From contig JBBBWG010013334.1 in NCBI GenBank assembly GCA_037176905.1, positions 18,545 through 82,544 of the forward strand: a stretch of DNA of 64,000 nt, written 5' to 3'. Positions 38,501-50,851 of this stretch are shown here, piece after piece. The stretch's first letter is position 1; the number at the start of each line of letters is the position of its first letter. Position numbers and translations under genes: made by a program. This DNA comes from Azolla pinnata (taxonomy: Eukaryota; Streptophyta; Polypodiopsida; Salviniales; Salviniaceae). A model generated the notes under the pieces. That model worked only from the letters and a program-made list of their open reading frames with translations, did not search any database and had not been told where the DNA came from.

Positions 38501-41500
38501 CAAGTTTAATGGAAACATACTGCAAATTTGAAGATGTATACATGTGAAAAAAGCTTCTCCTCAATGGATAATATTCTCAGAAGACACCGTACCATGATTT
38601 GTTTATCTTCCAGTTTTGCAAAAAATATCGTTTTTACATTCATAAATTAGCAATAAGACATCTCAATATCCTCTATACAGAAAGAGAATCCAAATCGCAC
38701 TGATGTTGTGATCCTTATATTTAGTGCAACAATATCAGCTACTAACTCAATTTTGCGAAATTCTGGCCAGTTCCAAAATTTAGCAATTACATAATTATCT
38801 CATGTCTTCGAGCAATGATCATGAATAAATGATCACCACCTAATACTTTCCGAATTAGCTGGTTCTAAGCTATCTAATCCTAGGTCTCTCAAGTGAGTGA
38901 CCTTTGGATAGCATATAATTGACATCAGTATATCCTTCACAGAGTCTTTCTTATCTATGCCTCCCAGCCAAATGAGACAACTTGATCTCTAACTAGGATA
39001 TATGTTATCACCATTAGAGTGATAAGATAATAATGCCAATCACTAATACCCGTAGAGCTACAATGTAGTGTGAACCACCAGCTTGTGGAGAGTGGCACAG
39101 TCACTTGTGTTTTCTGAAAAGCTGTTTTGATTAGACATATGTGTGAATATCAATTGCTTGATTGGGTAGAAGTCTATGTAGAGTATTTATCTTTTATCCA
39201 TAATTACCTGCCTTCCCATTTCGATCCCTCATACAACCTCTATCATCTGATTTGAATCCAAGTTTACAACTAGGGTCACTGTGTCAAATAATTCAATGAA
39301 ATTTTATTAAGTTAGGTTCTATGAAAATCCTAGAATATTCGGATGTCTACTTCTATGAATGCTATATATTTGTGACCATTGTAACATTTGAATTCGACAT
39401 GGCATCAACCATATCACATATTTCTTCAGGAATCCCCATTCTGAATAAAATTATTAATGGGAAAATTAGTAATAATCCTCTTGTAGATAGGCAAGGATGT
39501 ATAACGGATGAACAAAGTAAAAGTTAAATGTCTCAGGTTAGAAATTCTCTGGAAGATCGAAATCTCTAGTAGTACCCTTAGTTGTTATTTGATGCTTACA
39601 AATATTAAAAAATAGGATATATACTGCATAGTGGTAGGATTGTTACCATGCTGGTCTTGAACAGACACTCCAAGGTATGCTTTCACAATGAGAACCCAAC
39701 CATTTAATTTCATCTTTGAGAAATTTGATTTTTGTGATTGATCAAATATCACCTGCAATCCATTGAACACTGATTTAACTAATTTCCCATTTCCAAGTAA
39801 TGCTCATGCGATCAAGACCAACGAGTGATCCTGCATTTATATACAGGTAAAACTGGAGTTGATAATGTGAAACTGATCTTCAGGCCCTGATTCATGTTGA
39901 TCAATATGAGCTTAATTCTTTCTGTTTATTTGAGCATTCAGCTCTCCTATTTGGTTGGGTATTGTTTTTGAAATGAAGTGTAAATGAGTTTATTTGCAGT
40001 ATGATGCAGTAAAGAATTGTAATGACCATCTATCTTGATTACCTGCAGTCTACAGATATCTGCTAGGCCAATAGAATTTGAAAGAAGGACAGGAACGTGA
40101 GCATCCGATTTGCTTTCTGAGGACTGGAATGGAAAACCTTCCTCTACAATCAACTGCAATTCCCCTGATCCTTGGAATGTCTCACCATAAAGCAAATATT
40201 CAACATGCTTACTCTCTACCTGTAAGATCCAAAACACATACAGGTTAATCTGAAAGTCCATCTCAAATAGTTTAGACCTGAAAGTTAACCTCAACAGGCT
40301 ACGCATACATGTTAACCTTTAAATTCATCTCAATCTGTTAATTCTTATATCCAAATCACTTCGATAGTGTTTTTTGCCAATGTCTTGAACATAATCAAGG
40401 TATATAATTGCTGTGAGAGACGTCCATCATATTTAAAGCATAGTTAGGAGGGCTTTATGTATGAGCTAGGAAAATGTACGTTACTAGCCTTTGTTTCAAT
40501 TTTCCTCTGAAAACGGTCCTGTAGAAATCTATTGTGAACCCTAGAAACTTTACGTGGTTCTAAACCTATAATTCCAAATGGAGCAAAATCATCAGCAGAG
40601 AATCTTGATGTCACAAGCTCGATGCAGTTCTTGTACCATATCTGATCAATACCCCCAACCTCCATCCGAATGTTACCACCTACAATCATAAACAAATAAG
40701 TTACTTTTCACTTCTGAATCGTTTTTTCTTTGATAAGAAAAAACATTCTAGAAATGCAAAAACGTAGCATGTAAATATACCAGTATCGAGTTCAACCATT
40801 ACCCAATGAATCCAAAGATCAACGTTTTCTTGTTCCCTCAATCTATTTTCCTGTAATTCCTTTCTCAAACTATCAATCTGTTTTATGATGGAGAATAGCT
40901 GACTGTCTAGAGACTTTGCCTTCTCTGAAAATGTCAAATAACCATCTGAACTTTTTTTCTTCTGCCCATCTGAACCAGGTTCAAAATATTTAAAAAAATC
41001 TTTTTCTAAGTCCTTTCTTGACTTTGAAAGTTCTGAGAATTTCCTGCCAAAAGAGTATTTTCAGATTATCTCTCGAATTTATCAAGTGCTATCCTCCAGA
41101 TAGAAAATGATAATGTATCTCTCGACAAATTCTACAAACTCCCTCCTTGTCATCCAAGCCTTATACACTAACACTATTATTATTTAAGAAAGCGCTTACC
41201 TATTCAAGGAACTAATTTGTTTGACCTCCTTCATCGATGAAATATTAAAAATGTCATTCCTGCGATGTCGCAGTGATTTTATGCACATATTATAATACAC
41301 TCTTTTCCTTGTATATGTTGTTTTTGCCGCTTGCCTATCCTCCTCAGTAATGTGTTCTGCATCTAGAACACACAGATTTGGTAGTCGGAAGAGAACATAT
41401 GTCTGCATGTTGCAATAAAAGAAAATGCATCAAGATTACCCCTAGAGTAACGATATATTAACTATAATTACAGCCACAAACCTGATAATTATGAAGGAAA

Positions 41501-44500
41501 GATATTGGGCTTTTACCCCACTGATAATCTAGAAATCGTAAATCCTTGAGCATCTTCAGCTTTCTCAATTTGGTGATCTCCTATACTAGTTTTGTAAAAT
41601 CAGACAAGTTGTAATTTATTCAGAGAGCAGTAGAGAGATTCTACACATGGTGTTGAACAAAAATCCATATTTTTGAATCGTGATCATAACACACACAGCA
41701 GGTAAACTTTTTATAACAAAAATAATTTTCTTGGCTTCTCATAAATATTGTTTTCTTTCTGTTTTCCTACGTAACAGATTAACCAAGATGGATAAACTCA
41801 TAGGGCATAGCCTGGCATTAACCATAGCACTTATTGCACATTTGCTAGAACATAACTTAATCATTCTGTCTTGCTTTCACATGAAATAATGCTATTTTAC
41901 ATGTAATAATCATTTTGACTCAGTTCCAACATATGTTGGATTTTTCAACTCGGGCATGACCAAATCTGGTTAAAGAAAGAATATGAATGTGATTAGAACA
42001 ATTCTTGCATTGCAGGATACCAACTTACATCAAATGTTTAACGACATAAATGCCAATCTTAAGCACCTTTGTTTCCCACCATCAAAATCCCCGTTGCATA
42101 TTGAGTCTTGATCACCCATCCAATAGTTCCCCTGTCACTAATGGGGATACTTTCATACTGAATATGATCAAAGAAAGGCCTCTGGAAAGCTCTCCAGGTT
42201 CAGGTTTGATCCCAAAGGTCTATCCCCCCCAGAGAAGCATCAGTGACACGTGGATCAAACAACCATGTTGGCAGTCTAGGTGGATGTGAAAATGTTAGAA
42301 ACACAGTAAGGAAGGAAGGGGATGCATCTATTTTACTATAGCTTCTTTACATTGATAATGACGATATAATAAAGGATTTAATGATTCTCCGATGGCTGTT
42401 TATTGTACTTCAATCCCTTCAGTGAGATGGTACGACCAACCAAATGATGCATATAAGACCATATTGTGACCCATTCCTGAGTACATGAATTGTACTAATA
42501 AAAAACTGTGTAGTTCTTTGAAACTATCAAGTTCTCTACTTGTTGAGTTTTCACCCTAACCCACAAGCCGTCATGTCAATTGTGTCTATTGTGTGGATAC
42601 TCTAACCCTAAGGCATAGGTATCAGTAACTTCCAAAGCAGTGCTCAGGTAGACCAGCTCCAAGGAGTTTATCCATGGAAGCAAGGACCATAGAATCTGAT
42701 TGACATAGCACCTGTAAGGTGTTAACTTGTGAAAGAGTTGATCATGCACCCGACTAAGTGTCCCAAAAACACTTAATGAAGTCACCAACCGTTGTAGCTC
42801 CCCTAGAGCTTAAAAGAGCAGAACTTAGTCAGTGGCTATTGGCACTGTATATGTGCACATCGTTTTCCAATTGTGTCTATTGTGTGGATACTCTAACCCT
42901 AAGGCATAGGTATCAGTAACTTCCAAAGCAGTGCTCAGGTAGACCAGCTCCAAGGAGTTTATCCATGGAAGCAAGGACCATAGAATCTGATTGACATAGC
43001 ACCTGTAAGGTGTTAACTTGTGAAAGAGTTGATCATGCACCCGACTAAGTGTCCCAAAAACACTTAATGAAGTCACCAACCGTTGTAGCTCCCCTAGAGC
43101 TTAAAAGAGCAGAACTTAGTCAGTGGCTATTGGCACTGTATATGTGCACATCGTTTTCCAATGGGCACCAAGACTGCATATCCATGAGAAGCTTGTGCAT
43201 ATGCAACCCCTTAGGCATAACCAAGAATATGTGCATACTACTGCACAGTATGGAGAAGAATTGTGTCTGAGCCACCTTTTCCTCTCCCAATAAGAAGCTA
43301 TGTTCGGACATCATTTCCCAAGTTGTCTTTATATTAATATCACTAAGTACTATAATGGTCACAGGTGAATTTGTCATGAACTCACCAGTAAATAGGAAAA
43401 GAGAAGCTTTATCCGAAGGCCACATTATCTGCAACCTCTTGATGCCGGTTATGGCTTATATGAATAAAATTGATAGGCAGCATGTTTATCTAATAAGTTG
43501 AACAGAAAAACTGGGACTGTTTTTTTGACATTTCAAACCAAATTACAGGAAACTGCTAAAATGCAGAAACAAGATTTTTAGAAATTGGGAGCTATTTCTT
43601 GCCACTTGCAGCCGTACTTGTACTCTATGTATATCCACCTGTAGGTTGTACTTACTAATCATACTGGTATCAGAATGCCCGCCCCTGAGGTTGGTAACCT
43701 CTCGAGGCCTGGGCTTTCCTTACACATTAATGTGAAGTTGGTAGAAGGGAGTCCCTTGGTATCAGCCCGTATAACTTCAAGAAAATGACAATTGATGGAG
43801 CACTACTGATTATTGGAGACATCCTTACATTTCTCTTATCAACCACAAAATTATCCTTGTGAAATAAGAGGATACACATTCTCTCTAATTGCCCTATTTT
43901 ACTGTTTTAGACACCTTTACTTATCCAAAGATGCCTCTCAACTTTTCTGTGTCTTGTGTTCTAAAACATCCTATGTTTACTTCTTATATTTAATCGGTGT
44001 TGGATGTAGTCTCATATTACTCCCCAAAAAGTCTTGTCAGTATTTTAGCTGATATCTTTCACTGCTTGCTTGGCAGGATATACACTTTAGTAGATCTAAT
44101 CCACAAAAATAGCCAGCGGTTTGAATTCAGTTACATAATTTGTACTTCTTCCTTGTTATTATTGCACGGAGTGATGCATTTACAACTATATGGCTATTCT
44201 GAAAGAGAATATAGTATAACAGTATTAAATGTAAAAATGATTGACCTTGAATGACCCTATGTTTGTTGCAGCAACATTGAGCTTCTCCAATGACTTAATA
44301 CTTAAGATGTCTCCAAGCTTGTTAATTGGATTCTTGGCTAAATTTAGCTCTTTCAGCTGTGTACAGTCTCCCAGCCCTTCAATTTGATGTATGTTGTTGT
44401 TGGCTAACCAAAGCACTTTAAGATCTCTAAGATGAGAAATATTTTTTATGTATCTGATCTTGTTACTGTGCAGGTAAAGCTCAACAAGCCTCGTACAATT

Positions 44501-47435
44501 CTGGAGTCCATCAATCCTATGATTTGACTCAATTGTTTGCTCATATTAGTTCAGTTAAGAACCAGATGACATTAAAAATTTAAGTCAACCCATATGTGCT
44601 GTTTTTCTTTCCATAACACTCAGATCATGTGTGTAAGCATGCATACGTAGATGTATGTATATACACATTTAAATATAGAGAATAATTACAGAAAGCCGGA
44701 AGAAAGATAATATCTCTTACAATTATCTAATATTGATGTGTCTCATACAAAAATGAATACTAATGAAAATGAAGAAATATCAGGAAAATGGCTGACCTAT
44801 AGGATACAATATGATCCAAATTCATGAGATTTACTTGGATTCAGGATTATCCAAATAGGTACCAGAGATGCCTTCACGTTCATAGCTGCTTTAAAGTGTT
44901 CAACTCGAGCAAAACAAATTTAAAACAATTCCCTCATAGGATTTCTCACTATTCTTGACTTGACTTGAGATGGCCTCTAAACATTCAGCCTGTCACTTGC
45001 TAAGATGGAAAATTCAGCACTAAGTGTAATAGGAATGCAGGAGATTTTCACAGTTCATCCTGGCTTGAAGTTATAGATTTTGTTTTCCATCAGATGATTG
45101 GCACGATATATATATATGAAGAGGAGAATATGGATTCACACTTCTTATGTACTGCATTCTAGCAATTCAAACTGTCAAGAATGTTACCATTACCTTGCAA
45201 GAAATGAGGAGAAGGAAATAATTCCCCTAGAATTCCACATTTATGGGGTGGACCTCTAAAGAAGCATTATTATGCCCTCAAAAGCACGTAAGGCATAGCT
45301 CACAAAGATGTTCTAGTTTCCATATGGTATTATATTATTTTAATGCAATTATTCCAACAAAAGGATCATTCAATTATCACCTTTATGTTTAATACTGGAT
45401 ATCTCCATAACAATGTAAATATAGAAAATTTCTGACATCCAATCTGAATATATCTTTGGAATCGAAGATTACTGTGACAAAAATCAACACTAGATTGAGT
45501 ATCACCTGTCGATGACATTTTCATTCAGACGTAGAATACGCAAGCATGAGCAGTTGTGAAGTCCTTCAATTGATGGAATATTCTGGTGAGTCAGTGAAAG
45601 AGAGACTAGATTTGGAAAATAGGACATACAGCATATTTGGGGAATTCCCTGCATAAACATTTCTATCTGTGTAATTGTCTCAGGAGCACATATCAATTGC
45701 TCTTCACTGATATCATTATACTCGCAAATTTCTTGAAGATCTGGAGATATATCAAGGCAATGAAATGGAATCAGGATTATTGTAACTGCAATGTTCTAAG
45801 AGTTTAACTCATTTAATCCATCATTTATGGAAACATTCCTAAATGCCACCTATTTTCCAATCAGCTATTCTTTATGTATCACATCATACAACTTGAAAAA
45901 ATGGTTCCAGTACAAGTTTAAAACAACAACCCAGAAAATTCCTAACGTGCATCTACTTTCCACCAAATATAGTTTATATTATAATACAACTTAAGAGAAT
46001 CCACTTATGAGTAGGTTTGCATGTTTCTATATGTCTAAAGAAAAGTGGATACAACGGGTATTTGCTGATCATTGTCCTTCTATAATGATTGACCTCGTTA
46101 ACAAACCAAGCTTGGAATCGTCAACATAGCAAAAGTGGTACCAAATATATTTCAAGACCTTGGTTTCCTTTTGCAGAGTAATCTAGAATTTAAATGTGAG
46201 ATCGGCATCTCAACCACATCGAAATGTGACATTAGGCATATGTTTGTATATGGCTAAATAAAGAGATGCAAGGGAAATTCTCTGATCATTGTAGCTATAG
46301 CCATGACTCAGCTGTAAGAGCCTAGTAATCTGGCAGGGAATCTTAACAAGTTGATCTTGGAAATCTCAACATCTCATTGAATAGTTTAGTATGCAGGAAT
46401 CAAAATTGATTGCTTCAGATAGTCTTGTCGAGTTGAAGACGATGCATGGTAAAAGTGCTCCACATGCTTCTACATCTGGATGCCTATACTTTTGAAATTC
46501 CTGGTAGAAGGATATTTCTAGATATGATCGTCATGTCATTGCATCCTGGATTTCAATATCACCAAGACTACCGTGAGAAATTGACCTTCGATATCATCTT
46601 GTTGACGTTTGATATCATACTTTGGAAACAAAGGCAAGCTACTATTCCCTTGTCAGGTGATGCTTTCATATGCATATGTTTTGGCCATAAAAGGAAGAAG
46701 AGTCTTATTTTAGGTTAACACAACAGTGTCTTCATTCTTTCTAGACCCATGATCATAGCATGCTAGTACATTGCATACTTACATGTCAATAATGAGGTTC
46801 ATGTTCTGCATGTTCTGCAGGAAAATGTTATCCCGTTGTAATGCCATCGAGGGGTAGAGATTTGAGAATGGCAATATCTTGTAAAACAATGAGCACTTGT
46901 TTATGGCCTAAATTACTACCAGTCTCTTTTGTGCATATGTTTCAATATCTGTGTAATTCACAGTGATGCATCAAAGCAAGACGACCTTGAAATTTGGAAT
47001 TTTCATTGTGGCAAGCCCGCTCATCATCTACCATACATTACACCTGGTTCCCCTCTAACTTGCAGGTGCATGTACATAGAACAAAAACCTAATTTTACAA
47101 TCTAATTCTGCCAACGATAAGATTCTAAAGGATGTAACTTTCTGTAGTTTAGGTTGATTGTGGCCTCTTGCAGAACGTATAGATGACATTTCGATTCATC
47201 TCTCTCTCTGCTTCTCTTGAAAGACCTTCATGGTTCACCAGACATTATGAATGTACATAAACTGAGGCCTTCTTTCGCTAAAGATCTCTATTTTAGAGAA
47301 CTGAAATATAAAATGCACGCAGGAAAGGCATAACCTGTACTTGAAACCCGTAGTCAATGGGCTCGGGCCCATCCCACACAGGCTTCAATAATATACAGAA
47401 GTCACGAAGCCACCGACATTCCACAGAAACTGCGT

Positions 47436-47468
<33 letters not shown>

Positions 47469-47609
47469 AGGCAAAGAAGAACTAGAAAAGTGATCGGGAA
47501 AGCAGCCAGAAAAGACTAACGGCGGCGGATGAGAAAGAGCCGAGTTTTTACCTTGCAACTCGTGAGGGGAGACGAGGGAGAGCATCTGCGTTAGGGTTCC
47601 CATCGTCAT
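31620..47609 (-). CDS. LRRC9: LRRC9-like leucine-rich repeat protein, probable ciliary/flagellar protein, 19 exons
   Basis: Nineteen exons give about 1,428 aa, against about 1,450 in vertebrate LRRC9: 47609-47552, 45740-45506, 44516-44246, 41580-41482, 41402-41200, 41043-40781, 40679-~40489, 40219-40043, 39752-39647, 38338-37617, 37074-~36961, 36568-36251, 36161-36024, 35031-34849, 34738-34616, 34537-34416, 33735-33429, 33215-32931 and 31991-31620. An N-terminal SDS22-type LRR block (EMFMQGIPQICCMSYFPNL; IEGLHNC...; about 20-220) is followed by a coiled-coil segment, a non-LRR middle (ELVTSRFSADDFAPFGIIGL, then LVPEYLVEYEYLL near 590), and a second LRR array (about 660-1300) interrupted by VGRLTKEMLQDFLG. 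This order is that of LRRC9. Three junctions are uncertain: a possible GC donor at ~40488, the acceptor at 38339, and the donor near 36961. The family is associated with motile cilia, so expression in sperm-forming tissue is expected. Confidence 0.88.
33283..33368. repeat. Foldback hairpin in an intron of the LRRC9-like gene
   Basis: Arm 33283-33322 and arm 33327-33368 are reverse complements around a 4-base loop. An inner stem of 18 perfect pairs (GTAATTCATATATTGTGC) and an outer stem of 17 (TTGCAGGAGTTTTTATC) are separated by a 5-against-7-base internal loop. It lies between the exons at 32931-33215 and 33429-33735. It could be a small MITE or a young microRNA-like hairpin. No target-site duplication is clear. 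Confidence 0.85.
42577..43158. repeat. 291-base tandem duplication in an LRRC9-like intron
   Basis: Copy 1 is 42577-42867 and copy 2 is 42868-43158, head to tail. Both begin CAATTGTGTCTATTGTGTGG and end at CACATCGTTTTC, and I saw no differences. The copies lie in the 2.7-kb intron between the exons at 41482-41580 and 44246-44516, away from any splice site. Confidence 0.9.
43590..43780. mobile_element. Possible LTR-retrotransposon remnant (primer-binding-site-like motif only)
   Basis: TGGTATCAGAATGCCCG at about 43665 resembles the initiator-Met tRNA primer-binding site (TGGTATCAGAGC) of plant LTR elements, and TTGGTATCAG recurs near 43757. No gag or pol coding sequence is readable nearby and no LTR pair could be delimited, so the call rests on a short motif. 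Confidence 0.25.
47427..47469. repeat. (CT)n tract in intron 1 of the LRRC9-like gene
   Basis: An interrupted CT dinucleotide run on the plus strand, about 80 bases inside the intron from the first donor. Confidence 0.85.
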
Positions 47610-47769
47610 GGTGAGTTCAGCGGGGGATGGAATCCTTTTCTCCCGGCAGGGGGGAGAGCCTCGCCCCGGGCGATGGCGATGGCGATGGATTGGCGGTGGG
47701 AAATACAGTTGCTTGGAAATGTGGTAACTTCTGGTCCAACAGAAAATCAAGATTTACATGTCCATGTAA

Positions 47770-47905
47770 AACAATAGAAGAAGAGGAAGAAGAAATGGAA
47801 TCTCACTTAAGAAGAAGAAGAAGAAGAAGAAATGGAATCTCACTTAAGAAGAAGAAGAGGAAGAAGAAATGGAATCTCACTTAAGAAGAAGAAGAATCTC
47901 TAGGG
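47770..47905. repeat. ~46-base minisatellite (GAAGAAGAAATGGAATCTCACTTAA type), three copies
   Basis: The phrase AAATGGAATCTCACTTAAG separated by AAG/AGG-rich tracts occurs three times, about 160 to 300 bases upstream of the LRRC9-like start codon. It probably lies in that gene's promoter or 5' leader. Confidence 0.85.
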
Positions 47906-47923
47906 AATCTTCTCCGGAGAATC

Positions 47924-48490
47924 TCCGTTAACAAGTTCGGGTTAGAGCTTTTATGATCAAGGCTCTCGCTTCCGAGTTCTGATCGGGTTCATTTGCGACA
48001 CTGGGGAAGAAAACAAGTGGGCCATTCCTTGAACAATTCCATCCATGTATGTATATTGCTGGATCGAGGGGTCATGAAAAAGTTTGCAGAATATACGGAT
48101 CCTCTTCCGATAAGTCTCCTGAACTCCTTCGGTGTTGGGATCGAAGGATCCATGGCCCATATTTGGCTGGGTCGATTGATTCGTCGATGCTCCAAGGACG
48201 AAGAAGAAGAATCTCCGAGGAATCTTCGCCAGAGGATCTCCATTAACATGTTGGGGTTAGATCAAGGTTCTCGCTTTCGAGTTCTAATGGGGATCTATCT
48301 CCGATGCAGGGGAAGAAAACGATCTGGCCATTGCTTGAACAGTTCCATCCATGTACATTGCGGGATTGAGGGATCGGGAAAAGTTTCCAGAATATATGGA
48401 TCCTCTTCTGATAGGCCTCGTCTTTCGTGTTGGGATCAGAGGATTCATCGTCCGCAGTTTGGTTGGGTCGATCGATTCGTCGATGCTCCT
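47924..48490. repeat. ~315-base tandem duplication upstream of the LRRC9-like gene
   Basis: Copy 1 starts CTCCGTTAACAAG near 47924 and copy 2 starts CTCCATTAACATG near 48239. Shared blocks include GGGGAAGAAAAC, CAATTCCATCCATGTA, GATCCTCTTC and GGTCGAT(T/C)GATTCGTCGATG. Divergence is appreciable, with several indels. Short open frames in both copies disagree, so I do not treat it as coding. Confidence 0.85.
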
Positions 48491-49737
48491 CCATTTTGCA
48501 AATTTCACACCTCGTAGTATCATTACACATTTGTACAAATACATGCATTTTGGTCACATGTAGCGAATTGTCTGGACATATATATATATATGCAAGTGTG
48601 TGAACTCCTTTACAGATAATCGGCATGTGTTTCTGGGCGTTATGACGTCAGTGAGTCGATGATTGACCTTCCTTGCAAAGTCAAGCACTGGTGCATTACG
48701 GGTCGCAATGAAAAACCGTTCTTTTGTGCTGCTTGCGAATACGTCGAGTGTGTCGACCGATTGATCATTGTTATAACTGTTCAACTAAAAGAGTGTTACT
48801 CCTTCCTTTTTCCGGTCCATGTGTAGTGCGAATCGATGTCAGCAACATGCAAGTCTAAGTCACCGTCTGGCTTTTGTGCCACTTGTGGTCTAATTGGCCT
48901 CCACTGACTTGTGTTCTCGATGTGTTATACACGGTCAACAGATTGACCTCAAACCGATGCTTACATCTTGAACCCATATGGGCATTTGGGCGTTCTTTTT
49001 TATAGCTAAGAATTAGGCATATTTCCGCCCTATAGATTTCGTGTGTGATGTGAGTATGTGTCTGATTCGTTAGCTAATTAAGTTTGGCAGTTGAATCGTT
49101 GGAAGGCGTATAAAGAGACGCTTGCAATTGGCAGATATGGATTGTCTTTCCGTCATATGCTCTTTTATAGCTTGAAAATCACCGATACATATGGCACGTT
49201 TGTGCCTTGCGTTCTTCTTCACAATCCGAATCGGTGCACTAGTAGCAGTCCCAGATATTGGAAAGGAGAACAAAAACAAAAACGAAAAAAGATCGTCAAC
49301 AGGCTGATGGGTGGATGACAGATGCGGTGACGCGAATCAGAAAGCAAACTGCTGGTTAAAGTGCGGTCGGTCATCAGAGAGTCGCTCGGACCTATCTATA
49401 CGTGTTGTTTTTTGAACAAAGACCGGGAGAAACACGTTCCGTAATAGTTTTTGATTCCCCACAGCCTGTGCAGTTCTCTAGCATTCTTCGGCTTGGATCG
49501 AGGAGCTACGTCAGCTCGGAGACCGAATCCGCATCACTCACATCTATCTATCTATACACACAGGCTCTTCCAAAAACAAGAAGTTGTTCTGGTGGCGTGA
49601 ACGAGTCAGCAGCAGAAGCTCAGGTTCTGCAGCTCTCCGATCGCACTAAATAATGCAAAGCAGATGAGAACAAAACTGATGTGCTTGGAATGGCCATAAG
49701 AAAAAAGCACATGTTTCCCATGCTCAGGGAAGCACAC

Positions 49738-49935
49738 AGATGCATGCATGCATGCATGAATTGCATGTGTTTTGCGTGTGTGTATGCATGTGTGTGCCGT
49801 GTATACATGCATGTGTGGATGTCTGCGACGGGTGTATGCATGCATCATGCATGCACGTGTGTGCGTATGTATGTATGCATGATGTATGTATGTGTGTGTC
49901 GGTATGTATGTATGTATGGGTGCATGTGGTATGTA
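49738..49935. repeat. ATGC/ATGT/TGTG microsatellite tract
   Basis: Interrupted ATGC, ATGT and GTGT units over 200 bases. Open frames across it encode only Cys/Met/His/Val low-complexity peptides and are not credible. Confidence 0.85.
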
Positions 49936-50431
49936 CGATTGACCTTTCCTTATACAGTGCTCCTTTTTATCCCTCTAATTTCGTCGCCTTTTCTATTTTT
50001 CTTTTTGCTTGTACGTAATAATATTAATTATATTTGACGTGAACTCCGTGAAAACACAACAAAAAGAGGGAGAGAGGAAATTCCATAAATAAATAATAAA
50101 AATAGAAAATAAAAAAGAGGTGAAAAAGGGCGGAGGAAAATCGGAAAAAGAAAGAAAAGAAAAAAGAAGAGGGAGAGAGAGAGAGAAAAGAAAAGCAAAA
50201 AGTTGTGGCGCGTTTTTGTTTTGTTTTGTTAAATTCAATTTTTGTCGCCGTTTTTTTTTTCTTTTTGTTTTGTTTTTCCCGGTTTTTCTGTGAAATTTTA
50301 TTTCTTTGGATTTGAGCTGTCTTCTGCGTTTGCGTTTTTGTTGTTGTTTGTTTTCTCTCTCTCTGCGTTTTTTTATTTTCCCTTTTTGTTTTTGTAACCG
50401 CGTCAATTTCTTCACACGTTCATGCGTGCGT

Positions 50432-50439
50432 ATATATGA
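50432..50439 (+). promoter_or_regulatory. Possible TATA box of CAF1
   Basis: GTATATATG stands out in a GC- and T-rich stretch 465 bases before the CAF1 ATG. If used, transcription would start near 50460 and the telomere-type repeats would be transcribed as 5' leader. Position only; no other support. Confidence 0.35.
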
Positions 50440-50473
50440 AGCTTTTCTTGACGCAGAGAAGTCACTGAGAGAG

Positions 50474-50851
50474 ACCCCAACCCTAACCCTAACCCTAACC
50501 CTAACCCTAACTGCCCCTGTTTGCTTCATCGTCGTCGTCGTCGTCTTCTTCCTCCTCCTCCTCCTCTTCCCCTGCAGCAGCACAGGAGCTTCTGCTACGC
50601 CTGAAATTCCACGCGAATTCCCCCGTGTCTGTCGGTCTGTCTGTCTGCGCGTCACAGAAAACCCTAACCCTAACCCTAACCCTAGCCCTAGCCCTAGCCC
50701 TAGCCCTANNNNNNNNNNNNNNNNNNNNNNNNNNNNNNNNNNNNNNNNNNNNNNNNNNNNNNNNNNNNNNNNNNNNNNNNNNNNNNNNNNNNNNNNNNNN
50801 NNNNNNNNCCCTAGCCCTAGCCCTAGCCCTAGCCCTAACCCTAACCCTAAT
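50474..50851. repeat. Interstitial telomere-type repeats (CCCTAA, then CCCTAG) in the CAF1 leader/promoter
   Basis: A short array of CCCTAA at 50474-50511 is followed by a second array from about 50660: CCCTAA, then CCCTAG up to the gap, CCCTAG again after it, and CCCTAA to about 50851. The unit is six bases, not the seven of typical plant telomeres (CCCTAAA). The true array length is unknown because of the gap. It ends about 50 bases before the CAF1 start codon. Confidence 0.95.
50709..50808. other. Assembly gap (100 N) inside the CCCTAG array
   Basis: Exactly 100 N with CCCTAG repeats on both sides. The repeat clearly continues into the gap. Confidence 0.99.

Noticed and set aside
42576-43434. 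Possible Copia gag fragment on the minus strand
   Set aside because: The peptides do not show a convincing gag or zinc-knuckle motif. Only the primer-site-like motif nearby is kept, at low confidence.
47989-48626. Short minus-strand frames with similar peptides in the two ~315-base copies
   Set aside because: Frames differ between copies and contain indels. Similarity is explained by DNA duplication, with no protein motif.
49620-50037. Cys/Met/His-rich small frames in ATGC/ATGT tracts (also at 52953-53302 and 63575-63986)
   Set aside because: Microsatellite translations; both strands give similar-length frames.
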